Positions 1 to 8,394 of a DNA stretch of 64,000 nt are shown piece by piece; position 1 is the first letter of the stretch; each line of letters begins with the position of its first letter. The notes under the pieces are model-generated. The model worked only from the letters and a program-made list of their open reading frames with translations. It did not search any database and had not been told where the DNA came from. Source of the DNA: JAIBDK01 sp965261915 (GTDB taxonomy: Bacteria; Pseudomonadota; Gammaproteobacteria; Arenicellales; Poriferihabitantaceae); contig CBDHDW010000013.1 in assembly GCA_965261915.1 (NCBI GenBank), positions 2,294,001 through 2,358,000 on the forward strand, given 5' to 3'. The position numbers were made by a program, and so were the translations under genes.

Positions 1-1
1 T

Positions 2-298
2 GTGGTATCGTTTTTGATGGGGCATTTTGGCTCAAGTTATTTTTTCATTGGTATTGCTGCTGCATTCGTAGCCATTCTGATTTTCACAACCCACCGTATG
101 AACATGACGGAAGCTATTGCCCCATCCGAGCAAAGCCCCGCCATTGCCGCAGGCATCATAGGGACACCCGTTGCCCAGTACAATGCCCCTGATGCAGAAG
201 AGTATGTTGACGCTCTGATCAACGATCAGCTGGAACATCTGGATAACGATACATCGGACTCCGGGTCAGACGAAGCGGAGCTGGAAAAGTTTCTTTAG
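2..298 (+). CDS. MFS transporter, C-terminal part (5' end outside window)
   Basis: The reading frame is open to the window edge, so only the last 98 or so residues are seen. A hydrophobic stretch rich in F, I and A (about residues 1-28, the last membrane helix) is followed by a basic THRM turn and then a polar, acidic tail ending in ELEKFL. A final helix followed by a long acidic cytoplasmic tail is common in major facilitator permeases of the YcaD/UMF type. The assignment rests on this short tail only. The substrate cannot be judged. It is not obviously linked to the helicase gene that starts about 110 bases later. Confidence 0.5.
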   Translation: MVSFLMGHFGSSYFFIGIAAAFVAILIFTTHRMNMTEAIAPSEQSPAIAAGIIGTPVAQYNAPDAEEYVDALINDQLEHLDNDTSDSGSDEAELEKFL

Positions 299-350
299 GT
301 TCTACCAGCAACCCTATGGGGTGAATTCGCTGGGTAACAGAATGATGGGT

Positions 351-359
351 TATACTGCT
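351..359 (+). promoter_or_regulatory. possible -10 element TATACTGCT upstream of helicase gene
   Basis: TATACT at 351-356 lies 58 bases before the ATG at 409. The nine-base string TATACTGCT recurs at 3765-3773 before the sigma-factor gene, and both copies are followed by a cacac-containing stretch. No consensus -35 box (TTGACA) is present at 16-18 bases upstream. This could be a promoter read by the housekeeping or by the cassette's own sigma factor; that is inference. Confidence 0.3.
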
Positions 360-408
360 TGCACTCCGACACACCGAAGAGTATAGGTTGCCATCTAAAC
401 CACCACAA

Positions 409-3400
409 ATGAGTGATCAGAAAACACAAATCATTTTAGACAATCGTACTGCCGAGACCAGTATCGGAGAATATTTGCGTAAACAGCTTGGTCAAGATGT
501 GAAATTTTTTCGCATTGTGTCAGCCTGCTTCACAGTGTACGCTTATAAAGCGTTAAAACCTCAGTTGGAACAAATCGGTGCAGTTCATTTTTTATTTGGC
601 GACCCCGGTTCGGTAGGAGAGATTGATCCAAGCGAAAAACAAAATAAAAATTTTGATTTAACTGAGCAAGGTCTATTGCCGAAAGCGATACTCCAACAGA
701 AGCATTTAGCCAGGGAGTGTGCAGAATGGATAAAAAAGAAGGTTAAAATTCGTACTATAAAACAAACCAATTTCCTGCATGGAAAAATGTATCACATTGA
801 ACAGCATGAAACGGCGAGTATGGCGGTACTTGGCAGCTCAAACTTCACTCATCGTGGATTGGGGTTTAATGAAGGGGCAAATCTGGAGATTAATTTGCTG
901 ATTAACAAAACCGATACGCGTGACGAGCTTAAATATTGGTTTGATGATGTTTGGAAAGATAAAAACTTGACGCGGGATGCTAAAAAAGAAGTGCTGGATG
1001 CGTTGGAACGGATTGGTAAAAACCATTCACCAGAACTTGTTTATTTCAAAACATTACTGGAAGTTTTTCGTGAGCGGATGGAAACGCGAGAAGACGCAGA
1101 TACCCAACTCGGAGCTGTCAATTTAAGAGACACACAAATATGGAAAACATTGTATCAATTCCAGCGCGATGGAGTGGTCGGCATCATTAACCGCTTGAAG
1201 CAACATCATGGTTGTATTCTTGCCGATAGCGTAGGTCTTGGAAAAACTTATACAGCATTGGCAGTCATCCGTTATTATCAGGCAAAAAATCACCGAGTGA
1301 TGGTGCTTTGTCCGAAGAAACTCAGCGAAAACTGGAAACTCTATCCAACACAGTTCGGTCAGAAAAGCAACCCGTTTAAAAAAGATGATTTTAGATACCT
1401 GGTTTTGCATCATACTGATCTATCACGGTTTGTTGGTGAAAGCAATGGTATCGATTTGGAGAAGTTTGATTGGGATTCCTTTGGTTTAGTGGTAATAGAT
1501 GAATCGCATAATTTCCGCAACGAATCCAGCAGTGAGCGCGACCATGACGGCAATATTATTCGCCACAGTCGTTATGAGCGATTGCTTCAAGAGATGATTC
1601 AGAAGGGCGGTCAAACCGATGTACTGATGCTGTCGGCAACGCCTGTCAATACATCGCTGGATGACTTGCGGAATCAGATTTATTTTATGACTGGGAAACG
1701 TGACAATACTTTCAACGAGTCGCTTGGAATACGAAATATGGGCACTATGCTTCGTGCCGCGCAAAAACAGTTCAAACATTGGGAAGAACAACGTGGTGAA
1801 AAAGACAAGCGAGATCTTTTCGACAAACTGGGAGGTGATTTTTTCACGTTATTGGATGCCGTTTCTATCGCCCGTTCACGCCATCATATAAAAAAGTTTT
1901 ATCCTGATGTAGTAAAACAAATAGGCGGATTCCCCAAACAAGCCAGACCAGTGAATAAAATGCCGCCGACCGATTTACGAGGCGAGCTTTCATACGAAAT
2001 ACTTAACGAGGAAATTAAGAATTTTGGTTTGTCAATCTACACGCCAGCGGCGTATGTCGTCAGTGAACAAGCGAAACAGAAGTTGGCGGATGAAAAAGAA
2101 AAACTTAATTTTAATCAGGCTGATCGAGAGAGATGGTTGATTGGTATGGTGCGTGTGAACTTTCTTAAACGCTTGGAAAGTGCTGCACCATCTTTGGTTT
2201 TAACGTTGCAAAGAACCATTGCAAAAATTAACAGCATGATTTCAAGAATACAGGCATATCAAGCCAGCAAAGCCGTAGATAGCAAAGCAACGGAGCGACC
2301 GGAAGATGATGCAGATGATGAGGATTTTGTTGTCAACAAAGTGCGCCAGCCTTTTCATTTTAGAGATTTAGATTTGCCAAAGTGGTTGTGTGACTTGAAT
2401 AGGGATTCAAGTGTTCTAAATGGCGTGTTAGAAAAAGTTCAAGCCATCAATCCAGCACGAGATGGCAAACTGGCTGAATTGAAATATCAAGTTCGTAATA
2501 AACTAACAAACCCGACCACCGATAAAGATGGGCGAAAAAACCGCAAGGTATTGATATTTACCACATTCAAAGATACCGCAGATTACCTGTACGAGGAACT
2601 AACACCATTGTTGAATGAGTTGGATGCAAACTATTCAATGGTAGCGGGTGATGCAATTAAAAGCACATACGGCACAAATAAATTTAACGATATTCTGAGA
2701 AGTTTTGCTCCCATAGGGCGTGGTCGATTCCGGCGCGATGAAAATGGTGTGCCGATTGCAGATGGCGATCCTGAGATTGATGTTTTGATTGCCACTGATT
2801 GTGTTTCTGAGGGGCAAAACTTACAAGATTGTGATTTGGTCATAAACTATGACATCCACTGGAACCCAGTGCGTTTAATTCAACGGTTTGGCCGGATTGA
2901 TCGTATTGGTAGTCGAAACAGGGAAGTTAAAATGATTAATTTTTGGCCTGTGGAAGATTTGGACAAGTACATCAATTTGCAAAGCCGTGTGGAGGCGCGT
3001 ATGGCTTTGGTGGATGCCACTGCCACTGGGGATGATCAGCTCATGCCCGGCAATTTGCCTCAAACCGATGAAACACACACAGATGTTGAGACGGATATAA
3101 ATTTTCGCGACGTACAAATGCGTCGTTTGTACGAAGGAGATTTGAATTTAGATTTTGATGAATTCAACGACAGCGTAAATTTGAGCGATTTTTCATTGGA
3201 TGATTTCATCGCACAATTGATGGGATATTTAGAAAAAAACCGTGCAGAATTGGAAAATACCCCGCTGGGTGCTTACGCAGTGGTCGATTCTGATCAACCT
3301 CGGCAAGAAAATATTTTTTCAAATGTAGCGACACCAGGAATAATTTTTTGTCTACAACATAAAAACCCGCAGAAAAAAAAGCAATGGCAAAATGTTTTAA

Positions 3401-3744
3401 AAAATTATTTTCTGATTTATGTACGAGACACTGGTGAAATACGTTACAACTACACTCACGCCAAGCAAATATTGGAGCTTTTTGGGGAACTCTCTCGTGG
3501 GAAAACAGAGCCATTATTGAAACTATGCGATGCCTTCGACAGTGAAACCGAACATGGACAAAACATGGAAAAATACGACAAATTGTTGGACAAGGGTTTT
3601 TCCGCGATAAAAGAAAAGTTTGACCTGCTGGGAGCGCAAAACATGACCAATCGCCACGGCGTTTTACCTAAACAATCCGAAAAACCTCGTGATGCAACCG
3701 ATTTTGATCTGGTTACTTGGTTAGTCATTAAGGGCAGACTTTAA
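409..3744 (+). CDS. PLD-domain SNF2-type superfamily II helicase, putative defence protein
   Basis: A protein of about 1110 residues with two parts. The N-terminal 200 residues are phospholipase-D-like: HGK at 124-126 followed by GSSNFT at 142-147 form one HKD-type half site, as in PLD nucleases. The rest is a SNF2-type helicase: Walker A GLGKT with Lys near 279, DESH Walker B at 364-367, motif III LSATPVN, and helicase C motifs ending in QRFGRIDRIGS near 825. Such proteins occur in phage-defence islands and combine nucleic-acid binding or cutting with DNA translocation. ATG at 409 is preferred; an in-frame TTG at 388 is possible. It lies 63 bases before a sigma-factor gene and probably forms a cassette with it. 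It is not a full DISARM locus, because drmA, drmB and a methylase are absent. Low-GC, lysine-rich codon use differs from the flanking core genes. The family call is firm; the defence role is inferred. Confidence 0.85.
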   Translation: MSDQKTQIILDNRTAETSIGEYLRKQLGQDVKFFRIVSACFTVYAYKALKPQLEQIGAVHFLFGDPGSVGEIDPSEKQNKNFDLTEQGLLPKAILQQKHLARECAEWIKKKVKIRTIKQTNFLHGKMYHIEQHETASMAVLGSSNFTHRGLGFNEGANLEINLLINKTDTRDELKYWFDDVWKDKNLTRDAKKEVLDALERIGKNHSPELVYFKTLLEVFRERMETREDADTQLGAVNLRDTQIWKTLYQFQRDGVVGIINRLKQHHGCILADSVGLGKTYTALAVIRYYQAKNHRVMVLCPKKLSENWKLYPTQFGQKSNPFKKDDFRYLVLHHTDLSRFVGESNGIDLEKFDWDSFGLVVIDESHNFRNESSSERDHDGNIIRHSRYERLLQEMIQKGGQTDVLMLSATPVNTSLDDLRNQIYFMTGKRDNTFNESLGIRNMGTMLRAAQKQFKHWEEQRGEKDKRDLFDKLGGDFFTLLDAVSIARSRHHIKKFYPDVVKQIGGFPKQARPVNKMPPTDLRGELSYEILNEEIKNFGLSIYTPAAYVVSEQAKQKLADEKEKLNFNQADRERWLIGMVRVNFLKRLESAAPSLVLTLQRTIAKINSMISRIQAYQASKAVDSKATERPEDDADDEDFVVNKVRQPFHFRDLDLPKWLCDLNRDSSVLNGVLEKVQAINPARDGKLAELKYQVRNKLTNPTTDKDGRKNRKVLIFTTFKDTADYLYEELTPLLNELDANYSMVAGDAIKSTYGTNKFNDILRSFAPIGRGRFRRDENGVPIADGDPEIDVLIATDCVSEGQNLQDCDLVINYDIHWNPVRLIQRFGRIDRIGSRNREVKMINFWPVEDLDKYINLQSRVEARMALVDATATGDDQLMPGNLPQTDETHTDVETDINFRDVQMRRLYEGDLNLDFDEFNDSVNLSDFSLDDFIAQLMGYLEKNRAELENTPLGAYAVVDSDQPRQENIFSNVATPGIIFCLQHKNPQKKKQWQNVLKNYFLIYVRDTGEIRYNYTHAKQILELFGELSRGKTEPLLKLCDAFDSETEHGQNMEKYDKLLDKGFSAIKEKFDLLGAQNMTNRHGVLPKQSEKPRDATDFDLVTWLVIKGRL

Positions 3745-3764
3745 GCGCGGTGATATTTACAAAA

Positions 3765-3773
3765 TATACTGCT
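3765..3773 (+). promoter_or_regulatory. possible -10 element TATACTGCT upstream of sigma-factor gene
   Basis: This is the same nine-base string as at 351-359, placed 43 bases before the TTG start at 3808 and inside the 63-base helicase-sigma gap. A promoter here would let the sigma gene be transcribed separately from the helicase. There is no clear -35 box. Low confidence. Confidence 0.3.
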
Positions 3774-3807
3774 CATCGGCACACATCATTTGATATAAAT
3801 CGGCGGG

Positions 3808-5466
3808 TTGTCAATGGTTGGTGATGATATTTGGAAATCGTTGCATGATTTTAAGGACGCTCCTTTGTATGAAGGTGCAACCCAGTTGCTGAATGTGCTG
3901 GGATTACACAGTGAGCGCACTCTTGAACCAGATAAGCGCGGGGGTTCACTGGATGATTTTTTAAAATGTGATTTTATCAAGAAAGAACGAGAACTAACCG
4001 AGAAACAATATCATATTTGCAAGTCACTCGTTGAAAAAATAGAGTTTGTTTTTCAAGTTACTACCGAGGAAACTCGCTGGTTACCATCTGATGGAAACAA
4101 CGAAGGAATTGTCGCTTATTCAGTTGTTTTTGTGGTTGCAGATATAAGTATAAGCCGCTCTTTTGTATTGCAGGACGAGTTGGAAAGAGTCATATATGCA
4201 CTAAATAAAATAATTGCACTCCCTGTGATTGGGTTATTTCGCCATAAAAACCGGATGGCATTGGCGACATCAGCAAAGCGACTGCATAGGCGAGATAAAG
4301 AAACAGATACTTTTTTAACTTCTGGTGTAACCATGGAAATCCAGTTATGCAACCCAAACTATAAACATCAAAACTTTCTACTGGGCTGGAGAAGAATAAT
4401 TACATCTGGTTCTGCGGTTACTTTTAGTGACATCATTAAACATATAGCTTATGTTTTAAATGAATATCAAGCGTGTAGCCTGTGTAATCTGAGCAATGAA
4501 CCGAACACGCTTCGTGTTTATTTTGATGAAATAAGCAAATGGCCACTTCTTTCTAAAGGCGATGAACAGGAATTAGCGCAGAATCTGGACGACAGGGCAC
4601 GAGAAAAATTTATCTACTCCAACCAGAGATTAGTAATTTGGGTGGCAAAAAAATATGTGCGGGATATTTGTGGCACTGGTCTTGATATTTTGGATTTGAT
4701 ACAGGAAGGTAATATCGGGCTGATGAAAGCAGTGGATAAATTTGAATATCGACGTGGCCATAAATTTTCGACCTATGCAACCTATTGGATTAAGCAGGCG
4801 ATTACCAGATATATAGCTGATCAGAAACGCACCATTCGGGTACCAGTACACATGAACGAAGCCATGGATAAACTGAAGCACGTGTCTTACCATATTTTGT
4901 TTAAAAAAGGCCGTGACGCGCTACCCGAGGAGTTGGCGAAAGAAATGGATTTGTCCGAAGATAAAGTAAGAAAAATATTAAAATTCATAAAACCCCCTGT
5001 TGTTTCTATTGATGACGACCCAATGATTATAGATTCTCGTGAAGAAGTGACAAACATATTAAATCAACATATAAAAGTTCACAAAGCACTAAAATTAATA
5101 GAAGAACAGGTGATTTCACTGAAAATGTTAATGGGTAGCAAGGAGCATTCACAGCAAGATAATTGGAGCAATAAAGGTATTGATGATTTTGAGGATGAAA
5201 ACATCAAATCACCGATTGATATTGCCACCGTTTCTGGTTTAAAAAATGCGACCGATGAACTCCTAAAATCACTCACCGAGCGCGAAGCTAAAGTGTTGCA
5301 AATGCGTTTTGGTATTGGCATGAATACCGACCACACATTAGAAGAAGTCGGCAAACAGTTTGATGTGACCCGAGAACGTATTCGACAAATAGAAGCCAAA
5401 GCACTCCAAAAATTAAGACATCCGAGTCGTTCGGAACATTTAAGGAGTTTTTTGAACGAACCTTGA
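3808..5466 (+). CDS. Sigma-70 factor with N-terminal DUF4391-like domain
   Basis: 552 residues from the TTG at 3808; an in-frame ATG lies at 3814. Residues about 231-545 form a primary-type (RpoD-like) sigma factor: region 1.2 (VYFDEISKWPLLSKGDE), region 2 with DLIQEGNIGLMKAVDKF near 297 and FSTYATYWIKQAITRYI, a region 3 stretch, and region 4 (LTEREAKVLQMRFG near 488, then VTRERIRQIEAKALQKLR). No region 1.1 is visible. The first 230 residues are instead a separate domain. Its KKERELTEKQ, WLP and ALNKIIALPVIGLF elements followed by KRLHRRD resemble DUF4391 proteins, which I recall as neighbours of SNF2-type helicases in defence loci. The fusion suggests that helicase or defence sensing is tied to promoter selection. 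The sigma assignment is firm, the DUF4391 similarity is by eye, and the role is unknown. Confidence 0.82.
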   Translation: MSMVGDDIWKSLHDFKDAPLYEGATQLLNVLGLHSERTLEPDKRGGSLDDFLKCDFIKKERELTEKQYHICKSLVEKIEFVFQVTTEETRWLPSDGNNEGIVAYSVVFVVADISISRSFVLQDELERVIYALNKIIALPVIGLFRHKNRMALATSAKRLHRRDKETDTFLTSGVTMEIQLCNPNYKHQNFLLGWRRIITSGSAVTFSDIIKHIAYVLNEYQACSLCNLSNEPNTLRVYFDEISKWPLLSKGDEQELAQNLDDRAREKFIYSNQRLVIWVAKKYVRDICGTGLDILDLIQEGNIGLMKAVDKFEYRRGHKFSTYATYWIKQAITRYIADQKRTIRVPVHMNEAMDKLKHVSYHILFKKGRDALPEELAKEMDLSEDKVRKILKFIKPPVVSIDDDPMIIDSREEVTNILNQHIKVHKALKLIEEQVISLKMLMGSKEHSQQDNWSNKGIDDFEDENIKSPIDIATVSGLKNATDELLKSLTEREAKVLQMRFGIGMNTDHTLEEVGKQFDVTRERIRQIEAKALQKLRHPSRSEHLRSFLNEP

Positions 5467-5946
5467 GGTAGGCTAAACCATGTTATTGGCAATCCTATCG
5501 TTGAATCTTTGATGATGTTGTTACCCTGTAAACGGGATTTATGTACAGGATGTAAAGACAAATAACGCATAGCTTGTGGGTTTGATGGGAAGTAGATGTG
5601 TAAATAACTGGCAGTCACCTTGTCGTGTTTGATAGATGCGAATAAAAGACATAAGCAAATCAACCGCTTTATGTTAGCATGGCCATTGTTTTCTGGTGTT
5701 TAGGTTGAGGCTATGTTTACTTCGTCAACCCCAAACACAGGACAAGGAAACCTATAAGCGCAACACACCTAATAGACTGCAAAAATCCCTCGCTAGACGT
5801 GTATTACATGTGGAAAACTCAACCCCCTAAATCCCTCCTGATAAAAAAAGGGGGGGTAGGCGCGACCAATATTGGTTTTTTACACAGTCTCCCAAGTCAG
5901 AGGGACGCTCGTACTCTTTTAACTGAACGGAAAAAAGGCGTAAAAC
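5467..5946 (+). other. Intergenic region with palindromic repeat-like hairpin
   Basis: I see no gene in these 480 bases. A C-run at 5822-5828 (ACCCCCT) faces a G-run at 5849-5857 across an A-rich loop, giving a stem of about seven base pairs. This C-rich/AAATCCC/A-tract/G-rich pattern resembles small dispersed palindromic elements of bacterial genomes and could also act as a terminator for the sigma gene. The rest is AT-rich spacer with stop codons in all frames. Confidence 0.35.
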
Positions 5947-6015
5947 ATGACGAGATATACCCATTTGACTGAACAAGAAAGATACCGCATTGTTTACTCA
6001 TCTTTTGGAGCTTAG
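5947..6015 (+). pseudogene. IS30-family transposase N-terminal fragment
   Basis: ATG at 5947 opens a 22-codon frame reading MTRYTHLTEQERYRIVYSSF and ending in TAG at 6013-6015. The YTHLTxxERYxI start is the hallmark of IS30-family transposases, whose N-terminal HTH begins this way. Everything after the stop is unrelated or decayed, so only the first 20 or so of about 320 residues remain. The fragment marks a former insertion next to the helicase-sigma cassette. Confidence 0.6.
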
Positions 6016-6207
6016 CGACCCAGTAAAGAGCGCATGGAATCAAAAGCCTGAAAGGGCCTTGGTCAGATACGCAAGCACGCTTTACGCCTTTATTTGAGCG
6101 TTTCGCAATTGATGTGTGTCGGCTTGTAGCAACAAGGCACAACGCGGCTGGAGGTGTGCAGGTAGGCATGTATAGTATAACCGACCAAGGGCTATCTACA
6201 AATTACC

Positions 6208-6765
6208 ATGTCATTAGATAAAACTGCTGTTCATGAAAGATCGTTTGAGTTCTTAAGCGCCTGCGCAAAGGTGATGGCGTTGTGTGCAGAAGATGATCAG
6301 CAGCAACGAATGGTGTCCTGCTTGATCGCGCAGATTACACGCAGTCAACCCAGGGATTTTGAGCCTAATCCGTTACCCGTTCTGCACAACCAGAAAGGGG
6401 TTAAGGATATGAGGCTAGCGAAAGAATTTCGTGAACTCGCCGAGTATTTGCCCTGGCAGTTTTCACCACGAACAGTGGATCAGGGTAAAGAAATGGCGAT
6501 TATGGATTTCAATGATTTGTTTGTAATGGATGACATTGTTACCGGGCTTATGTATGTTGACTCAGGCAAGACGTATCCGGAGCACAATCACTTTCCGGCG
6601 GAAATGTATTTTCTAATATCAGGAACGGGCGAGTGGCGTTTCGGCGGCAATATAGATTATCAAAGTTTGACCGCGGGTAATGTGATTTACAACCACCCAT
6701 GGAACTGGCACGGAGTCCGAGCCGGGCAGGCGCCGCTTTTGGCATTGTATTTGCAAGTTGGTTAA
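6208..6765 (+). CDS. Cupin protein of the DMSP-lyase family (DddL/DddQ/DddW-like)
   Basis: 185 residues. The C-terminal half is a cupin of the dimethylsulfoniopropionate lyase family. It has YPEHNHFPAEMYF with metal-ligand candidates His126, His128 and Glu132, a G-rich turn, then NHPWNWHGVRAG with His168, and the typical end LLALYLQVG. Known members cleave DMSP to dimethylsulfide and acrylate with a bound metal. The N-terminal 90 residues are helical, as in family members. The gene stands alone between an IS30 remnant and decayed sequence, so no acrylate-handling neighbours support the activity. The family assignment is good; DMSP as substrate is inferred. Confidence 0.72.
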   Translation: MSLDKTAVHERSFEFLSACAKVMALCAEDDQQQRMVSCLIAQITRSQPRDFEPNPLPVLHNQKGVKDMRLAKEFRELAEYLPWQFSPRTVDQGKEMAIMDFNDLFVMDDIVTGLMYVDSGKTYPEHNHFPAEMYFLISGTGEWRFGGNIDYQSLTAGNVIYNHPWNWHGVRAGQAPLLALYLQVG

Positions 6766-7166
6766 GTTTAGACTGTGGACGAAACCGGTGATTGATAGTG
6801 TTGTGCTTCCGCTTCATGCTTCTACCACGAGTTCTGAACCTCCCATTGAGATCAATACCGAAATCTCTTTTCCAACGGCTGATGCTTATTTCGATCGGAT
6901 GGGACCAAATCCCGGTGAGTTGGCTCCTCGGGCCCGTCGCAGCGACCAATATGGGGTTCAGCCTCCCCCTCGTACTCTGAGGATGCTTATTTGCGACAGG
7001 AATTGAAAAATACCAGAGTATGCGCTTTGACGGGTTTGGTATTGAGTATGCTAATGGAAGACAGAACTGATCGAACAGCGATAACTATGAAATTCGGGTC
7101 GTTGCTACGTCGACAAGATGTAATATGGGTGGTAGCTGGAGATGGTCAACCACTGGGGCGGCCGGG
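6766..7166. other. Intergenic region, possibly decayed coding sequence
   Basis: These 400 bases separate the cupin gene from the convergent MFS gene. Short open stretches exist in two forward frames (to about 7006, and about 6970-7170), but neither has a recognisable motif or ribosome binding site. The switching between frames looks like a decayed gene. No identity can be given. Confidence 0.3.
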
Positions 7167-8372
7167 TTAATTGGCACAGATTGCTAAATCCGATTCAGGT
7201 TTCGATGTATTAGACAACTCGTTTTTTCGGGTGTACCGGTAAGTTAGCGTAGACAGGATAGCTATTGCACAGGCAATCAGCAAGGTTGCTGAATATAGCC
7301 CGGTCAGATCGAATAATTTTCCCGCAGACCACGGACCTGCTAACCCGGCAAAACCCCAGGCCGTGAACACTCTGGCGTAAACTTTTGGCCCTTCAACAGC
7401 ACCAAAGTATTCCGATATCACAAAAGGATAGACTGCGATCACCGCACCGTATGAAAATCCGATAAACGATAACAGTCCAATGGCAATTATCGGTGAATAG
7501 GTAATATACAGGACTCCCAAAAAGGCCGCAGATACGAGCGGTAATCCCAGCAACCACTGATCCATATTATGGGGTTTGATCACAGCGCCAATAAAAAATC
7601 CACCAATCGAGCTGCCAATACCAATGAAAACTGCTCCCCAAATCGCCAAACTGTATTCGCCACCGAGGCTTTGGATAATGCCGGCAGCGTGGCCGATTGC
7701 CATAAGCCCAGCGAAGACGCTGCATCCATAGGCCACCCAAAATAAACAAATTAGAAAAACTGAAGGGGGAGTGTTTTTTGTTTGATCGTTGACGCTGCTG
7801 ACCGTATCGTAACGTGCGCCAGATGCTTTTAGCATTAGTGCCGAGACGATTCCGCTAACAAAAACGACCATACCCATGACCAGTAAGGCAGTCGTTAGAG
7901 AGGCAGATTGAACGATTTTTGCGAGCATAAATGAAAACACTACCGACCCTACAGCGTATGCGGCCGTTACAGCGGCCATCGCAAAACCTTTAAAATCGGG
8001 TAGCGATCTCCCCATTAGTTGTAGCGTGTAGCCGTAGGCGAAACCGTTTGCTACACCAAAGAGAAAGCTGTAGCCGAAGAATACAGTCCACCATGTTGTC
8101 GAAAATGCAGATAATGCCAGACCTGCTCCGGCGGCGGTGCAGGACAGGAATATCATCGTAGCGGGCTTAACGCGCTCGTAAACCAGATAGCCGAATAGTA
8201 CGGACAGGGTCAGGAAAATAAGCGCCAGAGAATAAAATAGACTGATCTGCGCCCGTGGGAGCCCGAGCAATGATTCCAACGGAACGAGAAACACCGAAAA
8301 ACAGTGAATCGAACCGGTAACCAATGTCACCAGCATGGCTGCCAGTAGAATGATCCATTGCTGTCGATTCAT
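7167..8372 (-). CDS. MFS transporter (OFA/monocarboxylate-like)
   Basis: 401 residues with about twelve hydrophobic helices in two halves, divided by a polar loop near residue 200 (SSVNDQTKNTPPS). The N-terminal helix with SIHCFSVFLVPLE and the helix 4-5 region GVANGFAYGYTLQLMGR resemble oxalate/formate antiporter and monocarboxylate permeases. It starts 22 bases after the acnA stop on the same strand, so it may be co-transcribed with acnA and carry a carboxylate. The substrate is not determinable. Confidence 0.8.
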   Translation of the reverse strand: MNRQQWIILLAAMLVTLVTGSIHCFSVFLVPLESLLGLPRAQISLFYSLALIFLTLSVLFGYLVYERVKPATMIFLSCTAAGAGLALSAFSTTWWTVFFGYSFLFGVANGFAYGYTLQLMGRSLPDFKGFAMAAVTAAYAVGSVVFSFMLAKIVQSASLTTALLVMGMVVFVSGIVSALMLKASGARYDTVSSVNDQTKNTPPSVFLICLFWVAYGCSVFAGLMAIGHAAGIIQSLGGEYSLAIWGAVFIGIGSSIGGFFIGAVIKPHNMDQWLLGLPLVSAAFLGVLYITYSPIIAIGLLSFIGFSYGAVIAVYPFVISEYFGAVEGPKVYARVFTAWGFAGLAGPWSAGKLFDLTGLYSATLLIACAIAILSTLTYRYTRKNELSNTSKPESDLAICAN

Positions 8373-8394
8373 TCTACTGGCTTTTTTCGGTGAA

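Noticed and set aside
409..5466. Helicase region considered as a DISARM locus
   Set aside because: PLD and SNF2-type domains occur in DISARM, but drmA, drmB and a DISARM methylase are absent and both domains are in one protein here.
5079..5663. 194-codon minus-strand frame across the end of the sigma-factor gene
   Set aside because: Overlaps sigma region 4 in antisense and has no recognisable features.
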